A stretch of 15,296 bases of DNA from Bacteroidota bacterium (GTDB lineage: Bacteria > Bacteroidota > Bacteroidia > Flavobacteriales_F > PHOS-HE28): contig JAEYYE010000121.1 in assembly GCA_023430945.1 (NCBI GenBank), positions 1 through 15,296 on the forward strand, written 5' to 3'. The notes under the pieces were generated by a model that had not been told where the DNA came from, searched no databases, and was given only the letters and a program-made list of their open reading frames with translations. Of the stretch, positions 7,202 to 15,041 are shown in pieces. Position numbers and translations under genes: made by a program. How positions within the stretch are numbered: the first letter of the stretch is position 1; every line of letters starts with the position of its first letter.

Positions 7202-7292
7202 GTGCATTGGATCACTTTATAGACACTTCGACTGGCCGGAATGTTGCCTCGGTCGGTCCGCTCCTGACCAATCGTTACAAGTAATTTCGATC

Positions 7293-7577
7293 ATGCGTTT
7301 CCATGTGCATGAGCATAAGGCGATCGCCGAAGTATTGCGCTCGAACGGGATCGATCCAGCGACGGTGCTTTTCATCAAGAAGCGCGGATGGGTGCATTTG
7401 CAGTTGAAGGAGCATGTGCGATCGTTCGCCTTTCACCGGAAGAAACGCACGGTATTGGATGATCAAGGAAAATGGCAGGAGACCGTGGAATACATGGTGC
7501 ACGCGCATGGGCAGGCGAAGGAAGGGCTGGATCTGGAGGGGATGTTGATCGAGCTGCGGAAATGGATCGAAGGATGA
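7293..7577 (+). CDS. small conserved-looking protein of unknown function (94 aa)
   Basis: The frame is open from 7110, but the ATG at 7293 is the sensible start: upstream codons overlap the signal-peptide region of the divergent gene and read like non-coding sequence. The 94-residue product is basic in the middle (RKKRTV), His-rich (HVHEHK, HAHGQ), has no signal peptide or membrane segment, and seems to be a mixed alpha/beta cytoplasmic protein ending in a helix LEGMLIELRKWIEG. I do not recognise the family. A TAATTTCG box at 7282-7289 could be its -7 element, which would put the transcription start at or very near the ATG. It is convergent with the T9SS gene at 7718-9304, and the repeat element 7594-7700 separates them. 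Confidence 0.6.
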   Translation: MRFHVHEHKAIAEVLRSNGIDPATVLFIKKRGWVHLQLKEHVRSFAFHRKKRTVLDDQGKWQETVEYMVHAHGQAKEGLDLEGMLIELRKWIEG

Positions 7578-7593
7578 TCCGTTACGGGATGTT

Positions 7594-7700
7594 GCGTGAC
7601 GGATAGGAGCGGAAAGCCCGGACCGCAGGGAGGACTTGCAGCGTATAGCCGGACCCCGCTTCACCCCTGGCTTTTGCAGGGATGAAGCGGGGGCACGCCC
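7594..7700 (-). repeat. structured interspersed repeat element, copy 2
   Basis: Read on the minus strand, this begins GGGCGTGCCCCCGC 17 bases after the stop codon of the T9SS gene (7718) and ends ATCCGTCACGC. It shares with copy 1 (645-747) the blocks GCGGGGTCCGGCT, CGCTGCAAGTCCTC and GGGCTTTCCGCT. Hairpin 1 is longer here: CCCCGCTTCA pairs with TGAAGCGGGG, and inside it CCCTG pairs with CAGGG around a CAAAAGC loop. That same loop caps hairpin 2 in copy 1. Hairpin 2 is reduced in this copy. The shared position just after a stop codon suggests a role at transcript 3' ends. Confidence 0.8.
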
Positions 7701-7717
7701 AAATGGAACTGATGGAA

Positions 7718-9304
7718 CTATTGCACGTGAAGCACACGCACCACCCGATCGGTGGAATGATCCACGATGCGCAGGAGCAGCGGGCCGATCGGAAGATCGG
7801 AGAGATCGAGCACATCGCTTTGTGTGTTGAAGCGATCGAACACGCGCATTTCCTGGCCGAGCGTGTTGAGGATGCGCACGGTGACCGGCCGATCGATGCC
7901 CGTGATGCGCACTTGATCCGCTGCGGGATTGGGGTAGGCGAGAAGGCTGTTTGATCCAAGATCCTCGGCGATGCCAACGGTGCTGGGGTATTCGTAACGC
8001 GCCACGTACGCACCACGCAGATTGTCGGTGAGGGCGTGATCGCCGAAGTTGATGTTAAAGGCGTATTCACCACCGAAAACCGCCAGACCCGGCTTCACAT
8101 CCACGGAATAAGCATCCTCCACTTGCGGACCGAACACGCGTTGAAGGATGCTGCCGTTCTCGCCGATGTGGAAGGCGAAGAAACCGGTGTGGGTGACCAC
8201 CGTGTCGATCAGATCGATGACGCCGGCGCATTTACCGGTGATCCAGCATCCGCCATTGGGATCGGTGCGCATGTCCTGTATTTCAAGCGTGCCGCCGCGA
8301 TTGAGCCGCGTCCACCAGAGAGGTGTTCCAGTGGGATCGAGCAGGTAGATGCCGCGCTCGTGCGCACCGGCTGAAATGGTGTCACCCTCGATCCGCATGT
8401 CGCTGTATGCTTCCACATAATTGCGGCCATCGGCGGTGGTGGCCTGGTTGGCGTGCGACCACGGCGAGAAGCCTTGCAGCCCCTGATCCGGCACATGGAA
8501 CCATTGCGCGATCGCGTTCGTGTTGAACTTGGCTGTCCAGTTGGTGGTGTTGCCGCCGAGCGCGTTGTTGGCCGGGCAGGTCACGCCATTGATGGTGAAG
8601 GTATCGATCGATTGGCCGCGCAGGAAAATGTTGCCATCCGCATCGCAACCGATCTCGCGCACCTGGCCGGGAATATTGCCTGTCTCCACCATTTCCTCGC
8701 CGTTGGATCCGTCGAGCTTGAACGCGCGGCTCACCTGGCTGGAGATGGGTCCGCAGAACCAGATGTTGTCCGATGGATCAACAACGAGCGACATCAATTC
8801 CGATCCGAAAGCGGTCGATTCCCGATCGACACTCCAGAGCACTTCGCCGGTGGGAGAGAACTTGATGATGAACATGGTTTCCTTGTCTTCCTGGCCGCTG
8901 CAGTGGCTGGCGTAAGCACCATCAACCAGGATGGTATCGATGCCGTGGCCGCCTACGATGATGTTGCCCTGGCTATCGACATCGAGGCCGCGGGCGATCA
9001 CCCAATCATCGGGATCGGTATTGGTGATCGAGCGTGTCCATTCCACTTCGCCGGCTTCGCTGTGCTTTACGACGAAGACAACGTTCTGGTGAAGGAATCC
9101 GCCGGGCAGTGTGTGCGATCCGAAGATCGCTTCGTTGCGGTAGTAGCCGATGCTCACCATGCCGTTGTCGGGGCAGATGCGGGTGGCTGTTCCGCCTTCG
9201 AGATCATCGGAATTACTTTGGAGGGCTTGTGTCCATTCGCCTTGCGCATGTGCGAAGCTGCTCGCGAGAAGGAGAAGAAAAAGAGGGAGTGTGCGTATGT
9301 GCAT
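7718..9304 (-). CDS. secreted beta-propeller-like protein with T9SS type A sorting domain
   Basis: The frame is open from 9523, but the ATG at 9304 gives a proper signal peptide, MHIRTLPLFLLLLASSFAHAQ, and lies 28 bases after a -7-like box; upstream codons cover the promoter and terminator. The 528-residue product has repeated motifs of the SBBP or NHL type, such as DSQGNIIVGGHGIDTI, DADGNIFLRGQSIDTF and DPNGGCWITGKCAGVIDL, about 50-70 residues apart, suggesting a beta-propeller that binds partners or sugars at the surface. The final ~75 residues are a T9SS sorting domain: LLAYPNPAADQVRI, VRILNTLGQE, LPIGPLLLRI and a basic end VVRVLHVQ. No catalytic motif is visible. The upstream region carries a LytTR-type direct repeat, so expression is probably controlled by the regulator at 14219. 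Confidence 0.85.
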   Translation of the reverse strand: MHIRTLPLFLLLLASSFAHAQGEWTQALQSNSDDLEGGTATRICPDNGMVSIGYYRNEAIFGSHTLPGGFLHQNVVFVVKHSEAGEVEWTRSITNTDPDDWVIARGLDVDSQGNIIVGGHGIDTILVDGAYASHCSGQEDKETMFIIKFSPTGEVLWSVDRESTAFGSELMSLVVDPSDNIWFCGPISSQVSRAFKLDGSNGEEMVETGNIPGQVREIGCDADGNIFLRGQSIDTFTINGVTCPANNALGGNTTNWTAKFNTNAIAQWFHVPDQGLQGFSPWSHANQATTADGRNYVEAYSDMRIEGDTISAGAHERGIYLLDPTGTPLWWTRLNRGGTLEIQDMRTDPNGGCWITGKCAGVIDLIDTVVTHTGFFAFHIGENGSILQRVFGPQVEDAYSVDVKPGLAVFGGEYAFNINFGDHALTDNLRGAYVARYEYPSTVGIAEDLGSNSLLAYPNPAADQVRITGIDRPVTVRILNTLGQEMRVFDRFNTQSDVLDLSDLPIGPLLLRIVDHSTDRVVRVLHVQ

Positions 9305-9331
9305 TGTCTTATCGTGTTGCTGTTTTCGGCC

Positions 9332-9404
9332 GCGAAAGTGGAAGCATTCGCAGCCGTTATCACGCTGCAATGGCATGGACCGGAATAAGTGATGCATGAA
9401 TGGG
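9332..9404 (-). promoter_or_regulatory. LytTR-type operator and promoter A, driving the T9SS gene
   Basis: On the minus strand: CCCATTCAT (9404-9396), 12 bases, CCGGTCCAT (9383-9375), 34 bases, then CACTTTCG (9340-9333), 28 bases before the ATG at 9304. The 9-12-9 direct repeat with a GTTnAT-like core is the known recognition pattern of LytTR regulators. No TTG -33 element is seen at normal spacing from the box, as expected for an activator-dependent promoter. The distal half continues GCAT, as in sites B and C. Confidence 0.75.
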
Positions 9405-9435
9405 AGAGCGTGATCTATTCCGGGCTGTAAACACC

Positions 9436-9473
9436 GCGATGGCCCTGGATCGACATCGATCCGGGGCCACCGC
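9436..9473 (-). terminator. strong hairpin downstream of the STAND gene
   Basis: Bases 9440-9452 (TGGCCCTGGATCG) pair with 9457-9469 (CGATCCGGGGCCA) around a four-base loop, with one G-T wobble. After one mismatch, three more pairs extend it to 9436 and 9473. It follows the minus-strand gene ending at 9504 and precedes promoter A of the next gene, so it is well placed to end the STAND transcript. The T-run after it is only three bases, so termination may be inefficient or factor-dependent. Confidence 0.6.
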
Positions 9474-9503
9474 TGTTTGAAGGAGTGAACGGAAATCGTA
9501 GGC

Positions 9504-12251
9504 TCAAGCCCGACGCAGAACAAGTGAAGGATCTTGCTCGGACCTTTCGACGTTGATCTCCGAGCCTTCAGCCAGTGTCATCGCATCCTCCAACGCCATT
9601 GCACGGCCTTCATCATAGGCACGCTGGAATCGATCGTTGCCCATTTGTGCGATGGCCGCGTGTACGGAAACGGATATCATATGATGCACCACCGGAACGA
9701 TGGCCGCGCATTTCCGATCGCAGAAACACTCCACGGCACCCAGTAATTTCGCAGCCTTGTCATTGTTGCCGAGCGCAAGTGCGATCTGTGCCAGCCCGAT
9801 GATCGGGTAGATCACCAGCACCATGTCCAGAAAGCGCCTGCTGCATGAAAGGGCGTGATGAAAACTCTCCATGGCCTCTTCCACTTGGGCCATGTTCAGC
9901 TGTGCGAATCCACGGATGCTGTAGGAGATGGTCTCCCAGCGTGTAGCGCCGAGTTTTCCCGCGAGCGATAGTGCTTCGTTGCAGAACGAGACAGCATCGG
10001 TGAATTTTCCAGCGAAGTTGGCTGCCGCAGCACTGTTCTGCAGGAATTCGATCGTGGCCATGTCATACTGCGCCCGCTTGCTGATCGCAAGACCTTCCTG
10101 CAGGATCGGCGCCAGGTGTTCGAATTGTCCATTGTACGCCGCGACCATGGTGCCGGGCATCAACGAATCCACGTAGAGCAGGTCATTGTCCAGGCCTTTT
10201 ACGATAGCGCCGATCTCTTTGATCAACACCTCGCATCGTTCATTATCGTTCAGTCGGAATGCGGCACGCGCAAGTTCTACGCGCGCGGTCACGGCCATTG
10301 TGGGCGTTACCTCCTTGTCACAAGCGGATAGAGCTTCCAGGAAAGTACTTGTCCAATGGATCTGTTCATCTGGCATTCCGCGGGTATCCCAATATTCGCC
10401 CAGGGCCGTTGCAAGACGCAGACCCGCCACTGGTTCATTGACAAGGGCCCAGTGAAGCGCCTCGCGCATGTTGTCCAGTTCGGCATCCAGCCGCGCATAA
10501 GCTTCACCGGCGTTTTGGCCACGCAGCGTAGGCCAGAGGTGTTCAGCCAATGCGAGGAAATAGTTGAAATGGTTCCTTCCGATCGCCTGCGGATCATTGC
10601 TTTTCTGAAGATGTTGGTGCGCGAATTCCTTGATGGTGGCGAACATCATGAACCGCTTCTCTCCGGCGATCTCCTCGCAATGGATCAGGTTCTTGGCAGC
10701 GAGTGATTCGAGCTTCTCAAGCATTTCGAAAGAGAATTCCGGGAAGGAAGGCATTTCGATCGCGGGATCATTGAGGTACATCGCGATCCGTGGACATTCG
10801 CCACGACCGAATTCTTCACCACCCGCCACAGCGATCGCGGCCCCGAGCGTTGATCCTCCGCAGAAGATGGAGAGCGCATTAAGCAGGTGTTGTTCCTCTG
10901 GAAGCAACATTGAATAGCTCCAGTCGATCGTGGCCATGAGGGTGCGATGCCGATCCGGAAGATCGCGGCTGCCATTGCTCAACAACGTTAGGCTCTTTCC
11001 CAGATGCTGGAGCATCGCCTGCGGCGTCAATACCCTGATCCGTGCGGCAGCCAGTTCGATCGCGAGCGGCAATCCATCGAGACGGGAACAGATCTCGGCA
11101 ATTGCCGAAGCATTCTCCGCGGTGAGCTTGAAACTCCGATCGATGGCTTGAGCGCGATGGAGGAACAATTGCACCGCAGAAGATCTGGACACATGCGCGA
11201 TCAGTTCATTGGAAAGGCGTTGGATGTCGCTCATTTCCGGAAGCGCCAGCATAGGTACACGGTATTCATGCTCGGTCGATAACCGGAGCACTTCGCGGCT
11301 GGTGACCAGGATCTTCAATTGCGGGCAGGCCATGGAAAGTTCAGCGATCACCGAACCCGCGCCGATCACCTGTTCGAAATTGTCCAGCACTAGGAGCGCC
11401 CGGCGATCCTCGAACAATTTCTTCAATAATTCCAGCGGTGGCATACCGCCCAATTCACCGGGAAAGACCTGTTGCACGATGGTGGCAGGCACCAGGCCGG
11501 CGTCGCGTACGGAGGCGAGCGGCACGAAGTGCACCCCATCACGAAACTCCTGCTGCATTTCACGCGCTATGGCCAATGCCAGGCTCGTTTTTCCGATCCC
11601 GCCGGTGCCGGTGAGCGTGAGCAGCGGAACATCCGGTCTGCGTAGCAGTTCTTTCACGGTGGCCACATCACTATCACGGCCGATCAACGCTGGTGTGGTC
11701 ACCGGGATCGCTGTGTGTGCCGGTTCGGTGTGGCTTTGCGAGCGATCGATCTCGAAGCGTTCAGTGAGCAGCAATGCAAGATCGTTCTCGATCATTTCGG
11801 ACAGCTCTTCGGCATCCTCGTAGAACTTGCACGAGATCCCCACGTTCATGATCGATCGGATCAATGTTTCAAGCCGTGGTTCGCGTGCGGGCGCTGGTCT
11901 CTTGATGTAGATCAGTCTCGGATGTTTTGCGGAAAGGTTGAATTCATCCTCCAACCCGGAGATCTCCATTCCCGGCGCCACCCAGCCATAGCGCTCACCA
12001 TAGATGCCGATGAACACATGGCTCTGTTCCAGGTAGGCGCTGTAGAGATCGCGGGGTGCATAGGGCCGTGCACCGAGTTCGAACATCACCGGGATCATCC
12101 GCAGGCTGGTCACCGCTTTCTTAGCGGCCAGGCGTTCATTCTTCAACTCCTCCAGCGTGGAGCTGATGAATACGCGCAGCCGCTGGTCCGGAGTGCGGAT
12201 CATTCTGGGCCGTTGCTGGATGGGTCGTGGTAGCTCAATACGCGTTTCCAT
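9504..12251 (-). CDS. DUF4062-STAND ATPase with C-terminal TPR-like repeats
   Basis: The product has 915 residues. The N-terminal DUF4062 domain (about 24-115) has LRVFISSTLEELKNER, VMFELGARPYAPRDLY and IGIYGERYGW. After a linker comes an NB-ARC-like STAND ATPase with Walker A TGTGGIGKT (214-222), Walker B LLVLDNFEQ (286-294), KILVTSREVLRL (313-324) and GLPLAIELAAARIR (393-406), then a winged-helix segment near 435-480. The remainder (about 560-900) is helical, with repeat pairs of the TPR type. STAND proteins are signal-activated switches that oligomerise when the repeats sense a ligand; bacterial ones include transcription regulators (AfsR/MalT-like) and antiphage sensors (Avs-like). There is no HTH output domain, so DUF4062 may be the effector; some authors relate it to TIR-like folds, which I cannot confirm from sequence alone. 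A LytTR-type operator lies upstream (12282-12353). Start 12251 is the first ATG; Met17 is an alternative. Confidence 0.88.
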   Translation of the reverse strand: METRIELPRPIQQRPRMIRTPDQRLRVFISSTLEELKNERLAAKKAVTSLRMIPVMFELGARPYAPRDLYSAYLEQSHVFIGIYGERYGWVAPGMEISGLEDEFNLSAKHPRLIYIKRPAPAREPRLETLIRSIMNVGISCKFYEDAEELSEMIENDLALLLTERFEIDRSQSHTEPAHTAIPVTTPALIGRDSDVATVKELLRRPDVPLLTLTGTGGIGKTSLALAIAREMQQEFRDGVHFVPLASVRDAGLVPATIVQQVFPGELGGMPPLELLKKLFEDRRALLVLDNFEQVIGAGSVIAELSMACPQLKILVTSREVLRLSTEHEYRVPMLALPEMSDIQRLSNELIAHVSRSSAVQLFLHRAQAIDRSFKLTAENASAIAEICSRLDGLPLAIELAAARIRVLTPQAMLQHLGKSLTLLSNGSRDLPDRHRTLMATIDWSYSMLLPEEQHLLNALSIFCGGSTLGAAIAVAGGEEFGRGECPRIAMYLNDPAIEMPSFPEFSFEMLEKLESLAAKNLIHCEEIAGEKRFMMFATIKEFAHQHLQKSNDPQAIGRNHFNYFLALAEHLWPTLRGQNAGEAYARLDAELDNMREALHWALVNEPVAGLRLATALGEYWDTRGMPDEQIHWTSTFLEALSACDKEVTPTMAVTARVELARAAFRLNDNERCEVLIKEIGAIVKGLDNDLLYVDSLMPGTMVAAYNGQFEHLAPILQEGLAISKRAQYDMATIEFLQNSAAAANFAGKFTDAVSFCNEALSLAGKLGATRWETISYSIRGFAQLNMAQVEEAMESFHHALSCSRRFLDMVLVIYPIIGLAQIALALGNNDKAAKLLGAVECFCDRKCAAIVPVVHHMISVSVHAAIAQMGNDRFQRAYDEGRAMALEDAMTLAEGSEINVERSEQDPSLVLRRA

Positions 12252-12280
12252 GGCGTGTGGGATAGTTGGGCTTTCGGCCG

Positions 12281-12353
12281 GCGAAACTGTGATCGGTGGA
12301 CACCTTATCCATTGTCGAATGACATCAACGGGAACAATCGGTGCATGAACCGG
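12281..12353 (-). promoter_or_regulatory. LytTR-type operator and promoter C, driving the STAND gene
   Basis: On the minus strand: CCGGTTCAT (12353-12345), 12 bases, CCCGTTGAT (12332-12324), 34 bases, then CAGTTTCG (12289-12282), about 30 bases before the ATG at 12251. Geometry is identical to promoters A and B. After the box, TTTCG and CGAAA form a small inverted repeat, also present after promoter A (TTTCGCGGCCGAAA). Confidence 0.75.
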
Positions 12354-12398
12354 AACAGGCCACTTAGACGGCTCATTTCATGATCATCGGCCTTATTT

Positions 12399-12471
12399 CC
12401 GGTTCATACCGGATTCTTTCCCGCTCATGTCACCTACATATACGCTGTATGGTCACTGGTACTGACATTTG
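12399..12471 (+). promoter_or_regulatory. LytTR-type operator and promoter D, driving the kinase-regulator operon
   Basis: CCGGTTCAT (12399-12407), 12 bases, CCCGCTCAT (12420-12428), 35 bases, then GACATTTG (12464-12471). The layout matches promoters A, B and C to within one base, implying autoregulation of the two-component system. The box ends only five bases before the ATG at 12477; the in-frame ATG at 12483 may be the real start, or the transcript is almost leaderless. The divergent promoter C lies 46 bases upstream on the other strand. Confidence 0.7.
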
Positions 12472-12476
12472 GGGCA

Positions 12477-14222
12477 ATGATCATGCTCCGGCTTCGGACC
12501 CTTATCCTCTCTTTCTGTATTCCGCTTGTGGTCTGTGCGCAGGATCGGCCCGAGGCGGTCACAGCCGAGATCCGTAACATCGGCAACATCCTGCGATCGC
12601 AGCCGCCGGAAGTGGCCATGCAACGGATCGATTCACTTCTCGCGATCCCTGATCAGGATCCGTTGCTGATCGTCGGGTTGTACAATTTCAAGGGTCATGC
12701 ATTCCGGCTTACCGGACGGTTGGATGATGCGATGGCAGCGCAGGTACGTTCCTACGAGATCGCGGATTCTTTGAATGATCTGAAAGGGAAGATCGATGCG
12801 CAGATCGCGATCGGCATCATCCACCTTGATCTCGATGAGTTGGAGGAATCACAGAGAACCTTGCTGGAGGTATACCGGATCACCGAAGCGAATCCACAGC
12901 TGGAGCGGACCTATCGTGTTCCATTGGTGCTCGGAGCTATCGCCCTGAAATTCGAAAAAGTGGACAGTGCGCTCTTCTGGTACAAAAAGGCATTGCCGCT
13001 TTCCGAAGCTGCGAAGGACAGCCTCAATATGTGCGACATCCGGTACAACATCGGGATCGCCTACGATAAGAAGGAAGATCATCGCGCCAGTGAACGCTAT
13101 CTACTCGCTGCACTCGATGCGATCCCCGAAGGTGGTTATCCGCAGCTCGAAGCGCGTGCGCTGGAAGCCCTTGCATCGATCTACATCAAGATGCAGCGTT
13201 GGGATGAAGTTCCTAAGTTCTTGGACAGGGCACAAGAAATGGCGATCCAGCACGGGGCCGGTGATGCGTTGGAAAATGTGATGGTAAGCCGCATGCGCTA
13301 CCTGATGGCGATCGGTGACAGTTGCAAGGCTTTCGATGTTTCACAACGCCTGCTCGCCGTGAAGGATTCATTGACGATGGTGTTCCGGGAACGGACACTG
13401 GCGGAAGTGCAGGCGAACTTCGACATGGCGCGTATGGAGAAGGAACTGGAGCTCACGAAGGCCGAGGCCGAGGTGAACAAATTGCGTGCACAACGTTCGC
13501 GGATCGCATGGAGCGCACTCAGCGTGATCGCAGTGCTTGCGATCATATTGATCATGTTGACCCGTCGTCAATATCAGTTGAAGAAACAGACAGCGGTCGC
13601 GTTGGAACAGGATAAGGAACGGCTGCTGGAAGAGAACGAATTGCTTCACCAGGAGAACCTGATGGCGCGTTTCGAAACATTGAAGAGCCAGATCGATCCG
13701 CACTTCCTCTTCAATGCCATGAACACGCTCTACACGCTCGTGGAAACAGAGCCGAAGAAGGCGCGTGAGTTCGTTGCCAGCTTCAGTGCATTGTACCGGA
13801 AAGTGCTCACATCGCGGGAGCGAACGATCGTTCCGGTGCAGGAGGAATTGGAACTCGTTCATCACTATCTCTTCCTTCAACGGATCCGTTTCGGCGAAAG
13901 CCTGCAGGTAACGGTGGAAGTGCCGGCGCGTGCGCTCACAGGTTATCTTCCACCTTTCACGTTGCAGATGTTATTGGAGAATGCGATCAAGCACAACGTG
14001 ATCAGCGCGGCGCATCCCTTGCACATCGCGATCACGGTGGAAGGCGATCAGCTCATTGTGCGCAATGATCTGCTCGCGCGCGGAACGAAGGAGGTGGGCA
14101 CCGGCACCGGGCTTGACAACATCCGCCGGCGGTACACGATGCTCGGTGCGCCGGAACCAACGTTCACGGTGAGCGCTCAGCATTACACAGCATCCGTACC
14201 CATACTTTCACAGGAACAATGA
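12477..14222 (+). CDS. LytS-type sensor histidine kinase with periplasmic TPR domain
   Basis: The product has 581 residues. An N-terminal signal sequence (RLRTLILSFCIPLVVCAQ, to about residue 21) is followed by some 300 residues of helical TPR-type repeats (for example DSALFWYKKALPLSEAAKDS at 162-181), which should lie in the periplasm. A coiled-coil-like helix leads to one membrane segment (about 343-362, IAWSALSVIAVLAIILIMLT), and a second cytoplasmic coiled coil follows. The kinase core is of the His_kinase (pfam06580) type: SQIDPHFLFNAMNTL with H409 as the phosphorylation site, N-box LLENAIKHN (499-507) and G-box GTGTGLDNIRRR (541-552). This is a typical Bacteroidota architecture. The stop codon overlaps the start of the LytTR regulator (ATGA), so the pair is translationally coupled. 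Start 12477 is the first ATG; 12483 fits the promoter better. Confidence 0.92.
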   Translation: MIMLRLRTLILSFCIPLVVCAQDRPEAVTAEIRNIGNILRSQPPEVAMQRIDSLLAIPDQDPLLIVGLYNFKGHAFRLTGRLDDAMAAQVRSYEIADSLNDLKGKIDAQIAIGIIHLDLDELEESQRTLLEVYRITEANPQLERTYRVPLVLGAIALKFEKVDSALFWYKKALPLSEAAKDSLNMCDIRYNIGIAYDKKEDHRASERYLLAALDAIPEGGYPQLEARALEALASIYIKMQRWDEVPKFLDRAQEMAIQHGAGDALENVMVSRMRYLMAIGDSCKAFDVSQRLLAVKDSLTMVFRERTLAEVQANFDMARMEKELELTKAEAEVNKLRAQRSRIAWSALSVIAVLAIILIMLTRRQYQLKKQTAVALEQDKERLLEENELLHQENLMARFETLKSQIDPHFLFNAMNTLYTLVETEPKKAREFVASFSALYRKVLTSRERTIVPVQEELELVHHYLFLQRIRFGESLQVTVEVPARALTGYLPPFTLQMLLENAIKHNVISAAHPLHIAITVEGDQLIVRNDLLARGTKEVGTGTGLDNIRRRYTMLGAPEPTFTVSAQHYTASVPILSQEQ

Positions 14223-14968
14223 CCGTCTACATCATCGAGGACGAGGCACCGGCCGCGCAAGGGTTGGTGCGACTGTTGGAACAGGCCGATCCTGGCATTC
14301 GTGTGCTGGGCATGGCCGATAACGTCGAGGATGCGGTGCAAGGCATCGCCGCGCTACGCCCCGATCTGATCTTCATGGACATCCACCTAGGCGATGATCT
14401 GTGCTTCACCATCTTCGATCGCATCGTGGTTGAATCTCCGGTGATCTTCACCACGGCTTACGACAAGTACGCGATCCAGGCGTTCCAGGCCAACGGGATC
14501 GATTATCTGTTGAAGCCGATCGAATTGGATTCCGTGAAACAAGCTCTGGGAAAGGTGGATCTGTTGAAACGCCGTTTCGGCATCGATCCCGGTGTGTTGC
14601 GTGAACTCAGCGCCATGCGCCAGCCGGCATTCCGCGAACGTTTCATGGTGGCCAGCGGCGGCCAGATCCGATCGGTGCCGGTAGGGCAGGTAGCCTACTT
14701 CCAGAGCGAAGGCCGCTATGTGAAGCTCGTGAGCAACGACAATCACCGCTACATCGTGGATGGCACGATGGACAAGATCGCCACGGAGCTGGATCCGCGG
14801 AATTTCTTCCGGATCAACCGCCAGCTGATCGTTTCTTTTGGCGCGATCAAGAGCATGGCGCCATACAGCAAGAGCCGCGTGAAGGTGCTGCTGCAACCGG
14901 TGCCCGATGTCGAGAGCATCGTGAGCGTGGAGCGTTCCGCGGAATTCAAATCCTGGTTGGATCGGTAG
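14219..14968 (+). CDS. LytTR-family response regulator
   Basis: The product has 249 residues. The receiver domain (1-115) shows acidic pocket E7-D8, phosphorylation site D54 in LIFMDIHLGD, conserved T78/T79 in VIFTTAYDKYA and K99 in YLLKPIE. The LytTR DNA-binding domain (about 141-246) has RFMVASGGQIRSVPVGQVAY, the YFQSEGRYVKL segment, FFRINRQLIVSF (196-207) and a conserved final helix. LytTR proteins bind two direct 9-bp repeats about 12 bp apart; four such sites occur in this window, including one upstream of its own operon (12399-12428). It overlaps the kinase by four bases and is the obvious cognate partner. A strong terminator follows at 14988. No truncation or unusual residue is visible. 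Confidence 0.95.
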   Translation: MTVYIIEDEAPAAQGLVRLLEQADPGIRVLGMADNVEDAVQGIAALRPDLIFMDIHLGDDLCFTIFDRIVVESPVIFTTAYDKYAIQAFQANGIDYLLKPIELDSVKQALGKVDLLKRRFGIDPGVLRELSAMRQPAFRERFMVASGGQIRSVPVGQVAYFQSEGRYVKLVSNDNHRYIVDGTMDKIATELDPRNFFRINRQLIVSFGAIKSMAPYSKSRVKVLLQPVPDVESIVSVERSAEFKSWLDR

Positions 14969-14987
14969 ATCGATCGGATATCATGAC

Positions 14988-15021
14988 ACAGGCGGATCAT
15001 TTTTGATCCGCCTGTTTCTTT
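14988..15021 (+). terminator. rho-independent terminator of the kinase-regulator operon
   Basis: A perfect 12-bp stem, ACAGGCGGATCA (14988-14999) with TGATCCGCCTGT (15004-15015), encloses a TTTT loop and is followed by TTCTTTT. It begins 20 bases after the regulator stop codon. Confidence 0.9.
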
Positions 15022-15041
15022 TCCGATCCATTCGTCACTTC

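Noticed and set aside
8453..9388. Long plus-strand open frame (311 codons) opposite the T9SS gene
   Set aside because: It is antisense to a protein with a clear signal peptide and T9SS sorting domain; its translation is low-complexity Ala/Asp/Val-rich and has no recognisable family.
9305..9523. Upstream extension of the T9SS gene to 9523
   Set aside because: The added 73 codons would translate through the LytTR-type operator, the -7 box and the terminator hairpin, and would bury the signal peptide.
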